Shown: positions 23,897 through 35,899, numbered from the stretch's first letter. The stretch: 64,000 nucleotides of DNA from Amanita rubescens (GCA_015039365.1 WION01000231.1:1-64000); one strand, 5' to 3'. Notes: generated from the sequence alone by a model not told the origin. A program made the numbers and translations.

Positions 23897-25421
23897 TTAT
23901 AACCGTACCTGGACATCATTTCTCCCAAACACCTTGCCGCCAGTCTCAATGTCCGCCTGAACGTGTGGACGAGGTTTGTGTGGCTCCGCAACATGAGAAG
24001 TAACACCTCCCGTTGTAAGTGGATTGTTGGACCATGGCAATGAACGCTTTGAATCCCCTTCTCCACGTAAGGAAATTCTGTGATTGAACGTCGCCAGCAA
24101 TGTATTACTATACCTGAACATCATCTTTGAGTCGATCCTCGACCGCCGGGGCCAGGTACACTCACAACTTTCCCAAAATCAATGTTCTGGAAGACAGATC
24201 TAGTCAGTTTTATCCAGGGAATTTGGGCCATCCACTTACGGAGGGGTGAAGTAGGCTTGATTCTATTAGTGTGGAAAGTAAGAGTCCGCGTATGACTTTA
24301 TTAATAAACTTACAGGAAAGGCGAAGTACAGGATCAAAGAAAGCAATGCCATGCTAGCCGTCAAGGAATTGGACTGGATAGTGAGACGGACAATGCGAGT
24401 AACAATGGTATGTGACGTCGCATGTGCATTTTCTCGAGCTTTGCGAAGCTAACAAGACTTCAATCTCAAAAGAATTTACACGAAGACGATGGATCCTACC
24501 AGATATGTCATCGTAATGGCAACAAGAATGTCCGCAATGGCTCCACCTATGAGCCACATCTACTCGGATGTCAATCAACGGCATCGCCATCAATATAGCC
24601 ACTTACCGTGATGTAGATGATTCTTGGCGTGGCGCCCGCGAGGGAGAGGAATTTAGCTTGAAAGCCCTATGACATGGATTACTAGTTCGGATAACGAAGA
24701 TAGAGGTTCTGATCACGTACAATTGCACCTCCCCAAACACCACCGATAAGTTGCAGGAAAGAAATCTATAGAAGTTTTAGGAGGCAGCGCAGCGCAGAGC
24801 ATCAATATCGCGCACAACGCCAATGATGACCGATATCGGTAAGTAAGACTTTTGCAAAGTCCATATACGGTAGGAGAAAAATAACTGGACAATGAATGGA
24901 ACGATCGCTCCGAGCATAGGTGTGTCGAATGGAGAAAAGTTGACTTTATTGAGCATTTCCAAATTGCCGTACCCAGCTGCGTACCAATGGAATACGTCCG
25001 CGCCATTGAAACAGACTTGGATCGTCTCTAAAATTAAGACGGAATAGACTATAACAAGTCGTTAGAACAGTCAGACGAATATTATTAATCGCTACTCGCC
25101 AAGACACTTGAGTAGTAGCTTATCATCAGGGAATGAATAGTGATAGATGTCTGTGATTTACTGTGAGGGCGCGTGAAAGGCGAGGTATAGGATTGACGGA
25201 CAAACTTGGATACCCAGAACACCGTACAAACAGTAATTCACCAGCGAGCCAATCAACTAGGGAAAGTTGAGGTTATGTATGCCGTCGTCAAAATAGTCAC
25301 GCAGACTTACAGTAGGGGCCACTCTGCAAGGTGAAATTGAGCTGAACGCGAGTTGGTAACATTGGCTAACTTACATGCTTGCGATCTCTGGCGGAATTGG
25401 AAAACCTGGTGGCGCTGCCAT
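23897..25421 (-). CDS. DUF6534 seven-helix membrane protein
   Basis: Twelve exons, complement(23897..24113, 24166..24186, 24240..24262, 24314..24448, 24500..24546, 24603..24666, 24721..24765, 24816..25048, 25100..25150, 25202..25256, 25311..25323, 25375..25421), give 316 aa. The family order is clear: IGSLVNYCLYGVLG, then YHYSFPDD, YSVLILETIQ, FIVQLFFSYRIW, FLQLIGG, GAIADILVAITMTYL, a basic loop with ARENAHATS, IVRLTIQSNSL, LLSLILYFAF and the end motif LGKLYSNTLLATFNHR. These proteins are abundant in agaricomycetes, sit in membranes and have no proven function. One intron (25049..25099) needs a GC donor. A 13-nt exon (25311..25323) and weak GTCCGT and GTGGCT donors are inferred from phase and family fit. 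Confidence 0.82.
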
Positions 25422-26111
25422 TGAAGGGAGCGGATGGAGAAAGAAGTCTGTCGAACTCTGGTGACCGTTATCCTCGTGGGTTATTTATATGCAAGAAGGC
25501 GCAGCCTCAAACGGAGGGTCCCTGCGCTGGCCATTTAAATATTGAGATGAGATCATTGCGTTGTGACGGGCACTGCATCACTTACGCAATCCGAAAGCCA
25601 ACTCAATGGTTCCGAGTCGGAGTCGGCGGCGGCAGAGTAGCTCAGAATCCAGACTCCTACCTAGAACCACTGGGTGCCGATGTAAGAAAACCATGTGCAA
25701 GGGCGCGAGGAATGGTTTTGAAGAACCATTGTGGGGCCGGTGTGAGAAAACCGCATGGGGAATGGTTCTCAAGAACCATCGGGGTGCTGGAGTAAGAAAA
25801 CCGCGGGCGAATGGGGTTCTAGAGGACCATGAGGGTCCTGGTATAACAAAACCGCGGGCAAGGATCTCGGGGATGGTCCACGAGGCCCGAGGGCGCTGGA
25901 GGGGGAGGAATGGTGTTTGAGATCCACAGGCAGACAGCAAGAGGGATAATGCTGAAGTAATAGGGTCCGCTACGGCCTTCACCTAAGTCTTTCGCGCTCT
26001 CATTTCTCAACAACAGCCTAACAGGTCTCTGATGTCGCGCGATAAAGCATCAGCAAACACCCAACACAGCCTCCGGACCTCGGGCCAATACCAAGGCTTT
26101 CCCTGCACACT
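25422..26111. other. Intergenic with short tandem repeats
   Basis: 690 bp between divergent genes. It holds the tandem palindromic repeats at 25681-25890 and otherwise nothing that I can name. Confidence 0.5.
25681..25890. repeat. Four degenerate 50-60 bp repeats, each with a palindrome
   Basis: The motif (T)GTAAGAAAACCGC-GGG recurs at about 25681, 25741, 25791 and 25841. Between the motifs lie imperfect inverted repeats of the form AATGGTTCTnAAGAACCAT, able to form hairpins. Spacing is about 60, 50 and 51 bp. Confidence 0.75.
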
Positions 26112-28321
26112 ATGGATCTCGATGATGACGATCTTCTGCTTTCTTGTATTATCGAAGGCGAAACAGAGTCGTTTCCAATTGGTGTTAAAAGGTCATCGTG
26201 GCGCAATCCTAGGTTCACGGTAGGCTACCTGAAGGAGAAAATCCAAGAGGAACGTTCATTAGCCGGCATTGATGCCCAAATCCTAGAACTCTGGAAGGTG
26301 CGTGCTATCGAAGATTTGCGATCTCGGATAATATGGCTTACTTGTCATCTTTGCAGCCAAAAGAGGGGAATTCTATCAATGCGAAACCGAAACAGAGTCT
26401 GCCCAGCTGTGTTGCGTCTGCTAGGGAATCCAGGGAAGAATTAGACCCTACGGACAGCGTCTTAACCGTCTTCCCAGACCAACCTCCCCTCGATTGTTTA
26501 CATATTGTTGTACGGAAACCGGATACTGGTGAGTGACGGTGATTTTCCATGGCTGAACACTGCTCAAAACCACATACCGTTCCAATTGCCCTCACGACCG
26601 CGTTGTTTTTCCCATGGGCGATGACACCATTCCCCCTTTACTCCGTGCGTAATGACTTCGACTCCGCGGTGTTCTTGTTCGTCAACATTACCTCGTTCTC
26701 CTCAATACCTTCCGTCGCCTCGATGAACTCGTGCATATTGATTCCATCTCTTGTGCCTAACGACCCGAACAACCAATCAGAATCAGGCAGCTTGAAGCGA
26801 AAGGCAGACGCCATGCCCGAACTGGATGATTTCGAGCAAGCGAAGAGGGCAAAACTGATCGCCCTGGCACCTTCGGATACTTCAAAACCTAGCTATTATC
26901 AGAAAATGCAGGGAAATGCCTCCCAAAGGATTCTTGACGACCGTCCATTGCCGGATGTAGATGTACCACCCGCCCCGCTGCTCTATTCCGGCTTTGGTCA
27001 CTTCGTTGATATATACAATGGCTGCGATGATGTTCCTTATCTGTCGGACATCGATTTCCCTGCGCTTGAAGCCGCCGTTGATGACTTTGCTAACAAGATG
27101 GGTGAGTTCTTCGAAAGCAAAGACGGTCGACGTGACCAAGGGCTTCCCCTGCTGAACGCGATCTTCTCATGCCGCAAAGAGAACGCGCCGACATTCCTAG
27201 CGCTTCGCGCGGACTCGTTCTGCAGCTATAGGTCAGATGGACATAACCTTGCGGCTCACCAGTCCGCTGGAACGATCGTCCAATTCAGGAATAAAATCAC
27301 CGGAATCACTTCAATCCCCGAGATTGAAGCAGTTGCCTACGTCGCCCAGCTCAACATTGCGTCGAGGTACCGATCCAAATTATTTTCTCGATGGAGGGTG
27401 CCTTGTCTCGGGCTAACTGTCATTGGTGAGTACAGAACTCCATTGGTCACCTAATATTATGGCTGAGAACCATGTCTTCCAGGACACCAGGTGACTTTCT
27501 ATGCAATCATTCTTCTTGGCCACCAATATCGGCTCGTCAGCCTCACCCCCACCCTGTCGTGTCTCCGTTCGGCGTCGAACTTGACTGATCGCTCCAGCCT
27601 CTACCGTGCATTTATCGCTGCCTCAGTTCTCGACATGCATATCTTCGCGGACGTTCGCCGAGCTCTCGCAAATCCACCACCTCAGATTCCTTCAATGAAT
27701 TGGCAACTTCCTGCGGTCTCCAGGCTTCGCAAATATCCGACGCTGGAGACAACGGACACAGATGATCTAGAACACTGCTACCTTGACTTTCAAATCCAGA
27801 ACGACCCGATTCATGCGGATCCGTCTAGACTTCTCTTCTTAGCTTCAACTACTAGCAACACACTTATTGTAATCAAGTTCACCCGCCGATATTGTGCTGA
27901 GCTGCATGCCCTGTGCGCAAAGCTCGGTCATGCTCCGCAGCTTCTCGCATTTGAGCGTCTCCCAGGTGGCTGGTGTGGTGTCGCCATGGAATACATATTG
28001 ACGGGTGTGCCGCTACTGCTCATTCCAAAGGGCCATGTCAAGCGCCCACGCTGGCGACAGGAGTTACAGGAAGTCATGACCCAGTTTCATGGGAAAAATC
28101 TGGTGCACGGAGACCTGAGAGATACGAACATCATTGTCGAGAAGGATGAGTGGGTCCTGCTTGTCGACTTTGACTGGGGAGGCAAAGATGGGGAGACTGT
28201 CTATCCGCGGTGGGACCTCAACTCGGAATTACAAGATGGAAGGACTCATAATGACCTCAAGATCCGGAAGGAGGACGATGAAAGAATCCTGGCGTACGCA
28301 TTTTCAAAGTCTTCATCATGA
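26112..28321 (+). CDS. Crinkler (CRN) protein with kinase-like C-terminus
   Basis: Four exons (26112..26297, 26357..26528, 26781..27425, 27483..28321) give 613 aa. The N-terminus matches the ubiquitin-like CRN header: LLLSCIIEGE, FTVGYLKEKI, ILELWK, and after intron 1 LDPTDSVLTVFPDQPP with CLHIVVRKP. A linker with KRKAD follows, and then a large C-terminal domain. Its end is kinase-like, with HGDLRDTN (about residue 542) and VDFDWGG (about 565), as in the CRN kinase group. CRN proteins are modular proteins found as secreted effectors in oomycetes and as resident genes in fungi, where a role in conflict has been proposed. No signal peptide is seen. Intron 2 is unusually long (252 bp) and largely open. 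Confidence 0.8.
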
Positions 28322-28905
28322 TTGCTTTCTCGACTATGGGGTACCTGGTTGTCTTGCAGTCATTTCGACCTGTTATTTGTCGACATTGTTTTTTTTACAG
28401 CCGAAATAAAAAATCGTGTTTGTTTGACAATAGTCAACTTAGCAGTAATTCACAATTTATAAGACTACAACCTCAACCATTGCTTTGCCCTAACTATCTT
28501 AGGGCCTGTGTGGGGGCAAGACGAGTGACAGGACTTTCCTAACAGGACACGGCCAAAGAACAGGCTTGAACAGAATCTCGAGTCCCCAACTTATATGCCA
28601 AGTTGAAACACTATTAGTTATCTACCTCTCAAGTGGTAGATTTGCAAACTAACTTAGTAAACTCGCTGTCGTACCTGATTCGATGCCTTGAAGTGCTTGC
28701 GCAGCTAGGCTGCAGCGTCACATCGGAATTGATTTAGATGGTAGTAAACGGAGTCCACGCATCGTACATACGGGAACCGATAATGATCGTCTTCAAAGAT
28801 GCTAAAGCTTCTGCTAGCGATTAGATAGACTTCCCTTTGATAACTTACACGAGTATGTGACGCACTGTACATACGTGATGTAAGTCGCCTGACGTCAGCG
28901 CACTC
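28322..28905. other. Intergenic
   Basis: About 580 bp between two plus-strand genes. No supported gene. It should contain the 3' end of the Crinkler gene and the promoter of the IKS1-like gene. Confidence 0.4.
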
Positions 28906-31675
28906 ATGGCCGACACGAACGACGACTGGCCACCAAAGCCAGCTAGGCGCCCTTGTCCGCCCAGACCTGGGCGCCTGGCGAACCATTCTTCAAGCGTCCA
29001 ACCAGGTCGTCCTCTACAATCCCACTTCCCACGCTCTCTCCGTCGACCTCCGCGCCAAGAGCCACACCCCAAGCCGCAATTGTCCATATTGCAACCAGAC
29101 CTTGCCTACAGATTTTGACTCCCACGACGATGAAGCGAATGATGAAAGTTGGAACTGGGATCCAGCTCATCAAGCTCGAGCAGCAAATTATTTCCAATTG
29201 TTGGAACTCTCGAATGAGACTTCATCAAGGCCTGCAAGCCCACCGGCCGTCGAGGTTGGGAGCACCTCTACACCGCAATCTAGAAGTAATGGAAGAACCT
29301 TTCCAGCCGAGGCGATGGCCCAAGGGTACTTCAAGGCGTTCTTCCAGGAAGAATACAAGTTGGGGCATGGGAGCGAACGGGTCGGTGTTTTTGTGTCAGG
29401 TATGTCGTTCTACGATTTTCCAGTTTCCGGATCTTAAGAACTGATAAGAATGCTCTAGCATGTTCTGGATGGAACACCACTTGGTTCGTGTCTGGTTTAG
29501 CCGCATATAGTCGATTCATCTCCTTTGCAGGTCATTTTGCGGTCAAAAAGATTGCCGTAGGGGATTCGCAGACATACTTGCTCAAAATCTTACGAGAGGT
29601 TTGTGATGCTCCGAAAGACTGGTTCCCTTGACGAATATGTGCCCAGGTACGATTACTTGAGCAAATGCGCCATCCAAACATTATCACATACCAGTGAGTT
29701 CCATTCTCTTCATATACACGCCGGCTTATGCCTGCTCCTAGCCATGCATGGCTTGAGACCTGTCAGTTCTCTCAGTTTGGTCCCAAGGTTCCGACGCTGC
29801 AGTAAGCTCATAAATACATTAATGTCAACTTCTATCGAAAACGTTCCTTAGCGTTCTCATGCAATGGGCAGAAGGAGGAAGGTTCGTTGTAGCCCGTAGC
29901 TTCATGTCTTGTGATGATCGTGCTTAATCTTCCTCCAGTTTAGATGACTTTATTGACGTTCGTCTCGGCCGTCCCACGTAAACATATCCACGTCAATCCG
30001 CTCACCCGCTTTCCGACACGAGGTCCGTCTCTCTCCTCAGAACCTGGCACCCCGACCTCGATCGCTCCCCCCACGTTATCTAGGACCCGAAGATGACGAA
30101 GAGACTACCAACCACTCCCGCTCTGCTCGCATACGTGCCTTCAGGACGTTCCAAAAGGCTTCTCCTGAAGAGAAAGAACGTATGCGAAGGCAGATGGAAG
30201 GATCAGACGGCATAAGACGCAATGGCCCTACTTTGAAGGCTGTTCATCTCTTAAGCGCAGAGGAGGTCGAAAGCCTGTTTAGCGACGTTGCTGAAGGCTT
30301 GGCTTTTCTTGTTTGTTCTCGTCGTTTTGGTCCTTGAACAATTCCAACAACTTTGCTTTAGCACGAAAAGTCGATCTTGCACCTTGATTTGAAACCGGGG
30401 AACGTATTGCTGACATGGGATGAAGGGAAATTGATGTAAGTAGCCGATCTCCTTAATGAGATTAGATAGTGGCTGACTTTACCCAAGACCCAGAGCCATG
30501 TTATCTGATTTCGGAACGTCGAGGGATAGGATAAGCACATCGCGGGTGCGGTCTGGCAACACTGGAACCTTGGAATATTGCTCCCCGGAAAGTTTACCCT
30601 CCCTAGAAACAGGCCTTCTTCGGCAAGTAGACTCCAAAGCCGACATGTGGTCTCTCGGCATGATTCTCCACAAAATGCTGTTTTTCCATTTACCCTACCG
30701 ATATGCAGCTGAAGGGGATGCGGACGGTCAACCTATCAGCTCGACGGACGAAACGACAAAAATGGAAAAGCTAGAAAAGGAAGTGTTGAGTTATCCTGGA
30801 TTCAAGTCTATTCCGGAGATGGTGACTCAATTCGAGACGCGGAGGTTACCACGGTCGTTTTTGATCTTGTTGGAAAGTCTGTTGAACATCGTGCCTTCAA
30901 ATAGGCCGTCAGTCGAGAGAATATCGGCTGCGATTAAGGACCGCAAGGTGGGTCTGAGACCAGTTGGAACTTCGCGCAGTACTAATATACTCTTACTGTT
31001 AGTTTAACCCTTGCGAAGCCTCTCAACCCCGGAGACGTGACTCCGGTGCTTGGTCATCACTTATGCCCGTTGTGAGGCTGCACTCTCCGCCGTCCTCTCG
31101 TTTGGGAGGCCAGGGGGCGACGACATCAGAGACGAGAACCACGGGGGAGCCTTCGATCCGTATACCAGTGCCGGCGAAAGCAGGGCTGGCACTTGAAGAG
31201 GAGGAGAGGCAACGTCCATTGTTCACGACGGATATGATGAGAGAGCGGGTGAAGCTTCTAGATCCGCCTGAGAGTGCTAGTGTCGATCCTGCTGTGCAAC
31301 CTGCCGTGGAGGCGTGGAGGCTATGGTTGAAGAGATGGTTGAGGTTGGTGTGGACGCGTGTGTTGACGAGGATAAGGAGGCATGTTGCGCGGGACGTGTA
31401 TATAAGGCTCGTCAAATCGTTGATTTTGGTTATCAAGGTATGTTCCGATCACCATTTGTGTTGACTTTACTGAAGCCGGGCTTGCATAGGCTCTAACAAT
31501 TTCACGCACGTGCATACGGGATAGTCTCCCTATGGTGATAGGCTTTTTGGGTCTTGCACTGCTTGACATGGTGTCAGATGATATGCGGCTATCTGGTTTG
31601 CTCGCTGTTTTGCATTTTACGTGGATAACGATCGTTTGTCGCTTCTATTCGGGACAGGAAACCTTGCATACTTGA
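28906..31675 (+). pseudogene. IKS1: IKS1-like Ser/Thr kinase, frame broken
   Basis: About eleven exons can be traced, with boundaries at ..29399, 29459..29483, 29531..29598, 29647..29693, 29742..29801, 29852..29881, 29939..30310, 30362..30435, 30488..30947, 31003..31437 and 31490..31675. The motif order is that of IKS1: CPYCNQTLP zinc pair, AVKKIAVG, VLMQWAEGG, LDDFIDVRLG, HLDLKPGN, SDFGTS, YCSPESLPS, DMWSLGMILHKMLFF, then a C-terminal hydrophobic anchor. The frame breaks by 1 nt in the glycine loop (about 29360, one base too many) and after VRLG (about 29978, one base too few). A third shift seems needed near 28943, between MADTNDDWPP and the conserved N-terminal frame. Everything else, including splice sites, is intact. 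It is either a recent pseudogene or a victim of homopolymer sequencing errors. Confidence 0.75.
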
Positions 31676-31973
31676 CATGTCATATTTTACTTAATGGAAG
31701 CGCTCTGGCAGCTTTGATCAAATAATGTCATTCGGTTGGAAGAACAGAAAACAGATAAACGGAAACTACCACCACAGTCCCCAAGATGTTTCCAGGGGCG
31801 CAATTTCCACTTTGTTCAAGCATCTCTTAGAACACAGGTATTGGGTGAATTACATGGGTACAACAGAACTTCGAACCTATGGTATCCTCAACTGGCTATC
31901 GCGTCAGTGGCACTACAAAATGATTCATCTGCACCAGCAGAGCGTATTTAAGTAACTGTCAATATCGATGCCA

Positions 31974-32766
31974 TCAATGCTTGGACTTGCTCATCATTTT
32001 CTGTGCCCAATTCCTGATCAAAACAAAATCCTTATACACGACGGACACCTCCCTATACTTCCCGGCGAAAAATAGGGCAACGCCAAGCAAGGACAGCGCG
32101 CAAAATATCAAAGGATAGTAGAAGTGGTCGAACACGAGAAAGCTCGATACGAACACGGCGAGGACGAAGAAAATGGTGCCGTCCAAATGTAGGTGTTCGC
32201 ACAACACGAGTGTTTCGTCAAAGTACTTGACAGGGCGTTTTCCTTTTGCGTCCGGATCGCAGCATAAGACAGCACCACGTCCGGAGATAATGATGCTTCC
32301 TGCATGAAATGCAATGGCAAGGAAGGAGAACAGCAATCCGATATCGTGTGGGATGCCGTTGCCCAATTCGCCTTTTCCTATGGGATACCGCGTGCTTACG
32401 ACGGCGTTGATAAAAGAAGCATGCGCAACGATGAGGGAGCAGGCGAATGTGGACTAATAATAAATCAACACTGTTAGTCACCACACAATATAATGGTACG
32501 TACTAATGCAACCTTGACATTGAACTGCTTCACTAATGATTCATATCTCTGCATGTCCATAGTATCCTGTTTTTCAACTTTTACCCGATCAGTCAAATAG
32601 AGTCCGCGTCAATTCTCAACTTTTGCAGCTTACCATAAGGGACCATGAATGTTGAACCCGTGTTTTGACTCTGAGTATAAAACGTGTCCTTTCTGTTTCG
32701 CTCGCGCTTTGACTCTAAAGCGGCGTAAATGCTGGGTATCCCTAAAGCACCCGAGGTACCTACCAT
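31974..32766 (-). CDS. Multi-pass membrane protein, paralogue 1
   Basis: Three exons, complement(31974..32453, 32504..32577, 32634..32766), give 228 aa. A polar N-terminus (about 65 residues) leads into about four membrane helices. It shares with the genes at 38954 and 40370 the short helix before the membrane part (LVKQFNVK), the same intron position just before S-T-F, the motif FHAGSIIISGRGAVLC, and the last helix pair ending GKYREVSVVYKD. I do not recognise the family by name. Function unknown. No signal peptide is needed, because the first hydrophobic segment can act as an anchor. Confidence 0.68.
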
Positions 32767-33957
32767 CGTCCGCGGGACTTCCGCGGTGAGTAGGAATCAC
32801 GACAATGGAATCTAGCTGCGCCGGGGCTGCTTTTGGCTCGTAAGATCCTCAGCGGTTGTACGACCATGGACTTTACCATGGGTGTGCAACAAGGAGGTAG
32901 TTGAGTCGTTTCTAGTTTGGGTATCTTGATTGGACGATGCAATGTCAGTTGAGGATTCCATGAGGTGGACACCTTACGCGGTGTCTATCCTTACGTTTTA
33001 TACATTTCCACCCAGAACATACTAAAATTTCACGAGGAACCCTCGTGTATGTCGGATGGCTGGCTGAAACTCGCAACTCCTGGGCGTCTTGTTGGATGTG
33101 ATTAATAACGGTTCTGGTGGACGATGTCAGTAGTTGTTACTCATCCCAAAATGGTGCACTATACGTTTATAGGCGCCTACCCTCTACCCCGTGCGAGTCA
33201 CGCAGTATTCTCCTGATTGATCATTTCATCTCTTCACAGAAGCGAGAGTTGCATGAGGAAGCCAGGCAGCACGCATTCCTTTGTGTTTCCCTGCCCCTGA
33301 TATTGTTGCGGCGATTTGGCAAAGAAGCTGGGAAGAAAGTATCATGTCCGTTTGATATGAACGTTCTAAGAATCACGAAATATAGATGCAGTAGCAAGCA
33401 AACCACGCAGAATTGCACGTACCACACCTGCGAAAGTAGTGGCCAGCCTGAGTGGGCCCAGGAGACCGAGTTTGAACGTCTTGTGGCGGTATTCGAGAGC
33501 ATCCTTAAATGAGAGATGTGGCAAGCATCCCCCCCACCCTCCGCGCTCTACTGGTCGTTCTCCCCAGGGCTTCATTGGCAAGAGCGTTTCGAGCGCTGCC
33601 CGGATAGGATTGCATCATTTGGAGGCTTTAGCGCTGATGAATGGTTCGCGCGGTTCCGAAAAGGATGTTAGTGGCTCGAGGAGTGTTCGTCGTGATTACT
33701 ATGCATAGTTTAAAGTACGGAAAATACGTGATGATGTAAAATTCGTCCATATACGCTCGCGGCGAAACGGCCACCATTGTGCTGTGAAACTGCATAAGGG
33801 AAATACAAAGGTCAAGTGTCGTAACTGCATAAGGGAAATACAAAGGTCAAGTATCTTAACTGCGATTCAATTTCTAAATTCGGCACCAGGTTAGCAGCAG
33901 GTTATTGATCAGAGAAAAGCACTGACAGACATCGACACCTGTAGGGCGTTCAAATCC
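32767..33957. other. 1.2 kb without a supported gene
   Basis: A plus-strand frame at 33117-33512 exists but has no recognisable character. The stretch holds a 35-bp direct duplication at 33788-33857. Otherwise I see nothing. Confidence 0.4.
33788..33857. repeat. 35-bp tandem duplication
   Basis: Two adjacent copies of a 35-bp unit beginning AACTGCATAAGGGAAATACA; they differ at about three positions. They are probably a replication-slippage product. Confidence 0.85.
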
Positions 33958-35314
33958 CTAAGCGCCGCCGAGAAACATCGCTCGGAGTGTCCTCGAGTGC
34001 CGGATGTTAGACAAGAATAACACCACATAGAGTATGAACAATAGAGCGTAGAATGAAGAAATTGATAGGGCGACCAGACATGCGACCCACACTGAGTTCG
34101 TGAAGAAGGTGCCGGGAGCGGCCCCCGAGATGACTGGGGAATATCGGATTCCGTACAGGGATAGTAGGATAAGAAATATGGCGGCAACCGTGGACAATAC
34201 TCCGCCGAGTATGGCGATTCCGAGGAATTCACCCAACTTCTTGAATATGCGCTGCGGATATCGGAATCGGATACCAGGAGACATTGTCGCCGTCCAGCTA
34301 AACAAAACCTGAGCGAGAGTGGGAATGAGGAACCCCGCGAGGAAAAAAATGAACGACCAAGACATGAGGACAATAGAACCACGGGTCGCGCTATATGCAA
34401 AAAGAAATTGAGCCCCGGAAGTAGGAATTGTATAAACACGAAAAACCTGAAAATGGTTGTATAGGTAAACCCCGCACCAATACCAGAAACCCCTGACGTC
34501 ACCGTGCACAGGTCCATTGTCCGTTCCTTCATTGCCTGCAAAATGTTGTTATCAGTTGTTTCATCCATGCAGGCGAGAGGACGTGCCTTAGACCATGTCA
34601 CAATGTCATAATGACCATCCTTCAATAACTCGAGATTCACATCGTCCAACTGGTTGAAATTCGGTTAGAAGGCTGCAACAAGGGATGCGACGAAGAATCG
34701 GAACCGTACATCTTTCTTCATATCGCAAATTACACGATCAATATTAGAGTAAATGACAGCGTTATCCAGCAACACTTGTTCCTTCATATAAATTGAATGT
34801 CAGATGCTTGGGAGAGGGGTCCTGCTACGAACATTGCCTCGTGATTCCTGAATCCTCTGTAATACCGACATTCGTACACGTTTTGCATCCTTCAGCTGTT
34901 TGGAAATGAGGTGTACAGAAACTTGAAGTTGCCGACGAAACAACATTACTCACAGTAGACCTCAAGTTCTCTTTGTACTTTTCCAGATCTGCAGTATCCT
35001 TATCCTAGATGATCGCGAAAGTCAATTTTGCATCCTACTGGAACCGTTATCTGGAAGATTAACTCGCCTCAACTTTCTTGATTGTATCCGACACTGCAGG
35101 CTGCTGCAGTGACATCTGACCCCTTGCGCTGGACTTTATGACACGATAGGATGAGAAATAAAGTGGGTGAGGTCTGCCATGATGCGTTGACGCAACATAC
35201 CGCTTTTCGATAGTTGGCGGAAGGCACGCCATCAACCTCAATGCAGCTTTGTCTAAGTATGGAAACTTGCATTTGCCGGCGAGGGACCTGTACCATATCC
35301 AATGCGGAGTACAT
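33958..35314 (-). CDS. Coiled-coil plus membrane-helix protein
   Basis: Seven exons, complement(33958..34390, 34447..34649, 34710..34781, 34833..34895, 34954..35004, 35068..35133, 35201..35314), give 333 aa with all phases consistent. The first half is polar and helical (KVEDKDTADLEKYKENLR). The second half has three strong hydrophobic segments, around LMSWSFIFFLAGFLIP, LGGVLSTVAAIFLILL and ALLFILYVVLFL. One intron (35005..35067) needs a GC donor (GAG|GCGAGT). The intron 34782..34832 has a good CTGAC branch and joins what would otherwise look like two genes. The family is not recognised. It lies in a run of minus-strand membrane genes and may be a distant relative of its neighbours. Confidence 0.62.
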
Positions 35315-35899
35315 GTATGTATAAAGAAAGGTCTTAGTCCGAGTCCGAGCCCATGGGTATACCGCGGGAGACTCGTCTCGTCAACGATCTTTTCCGCGTC
35401 GCCTTAATGCTAGAGTCGTCGACGGTCCTCTTTTTCTTGGGCGTTGGGATTGTTGCCGCCTCGAGTCACCATTTGCACTGATGCTTCAGTGGTCATGGGA
35501 GATAGGTCTGCAAGCACAATACGAGTGGAGGCCTTCTGATGCTCACCGTCTGTCAGCGCGACGAGCATAACCAACTTGCAGAGCATCGAGCTCAGCATCG
35601 AGTTACTTGATGGCTCTGTGAAAGTCCTTGTTCAGACGGTCACGCTCCGCGATAAGCTTCGATGAAACGATAAGACTCAGAGTCAGTATATCAAGGGCTA
35701 GAAGAGCCTGAGTGTATAAGATGTTTCCTTTTGGGGCATACGCGGGGAAGGCTCGTGGGAAACGTACCTCGATAATTCCTCGGGCCGGTTTGCTAGCCGG
35801 AATAATTCGTGGCACCATCCCGCTCTTTCATTCAATAAAAAGTTATAAAACAAAACAAAAAGCGCTACTGCACTAAAATCGGGAGGCAAGGAGGCATGC
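35315..35899 (-). other. Intergenic with possible decayed gene fragment
   Basis: On the minus strand, 35818 to about 35410 shows protein-like character: a coiled-coil segment with AERDRLNKDFHRAIK, a TAA, then in the same frame LDAELDALQVGYARRADR. The TAA sits where a CAA glutamine would fit. The next exon candidate does not join in phase. I read it as a remnant, with low confidence. Confidence 0.35.

Noticed and set aside
29102..29437. A start of the IKS1-like gene at the TTG near 29102
   Set aside because: Conserved coding sequence, including the first Cys pair, lies upstream in the same frame.
34787..34802. Two separate membrane-protein genes ending and starting within 13 bp
   Set aside because: An in-phase 51-bp intron (34782-34832) with a CTGAC branch joins them into one gene.
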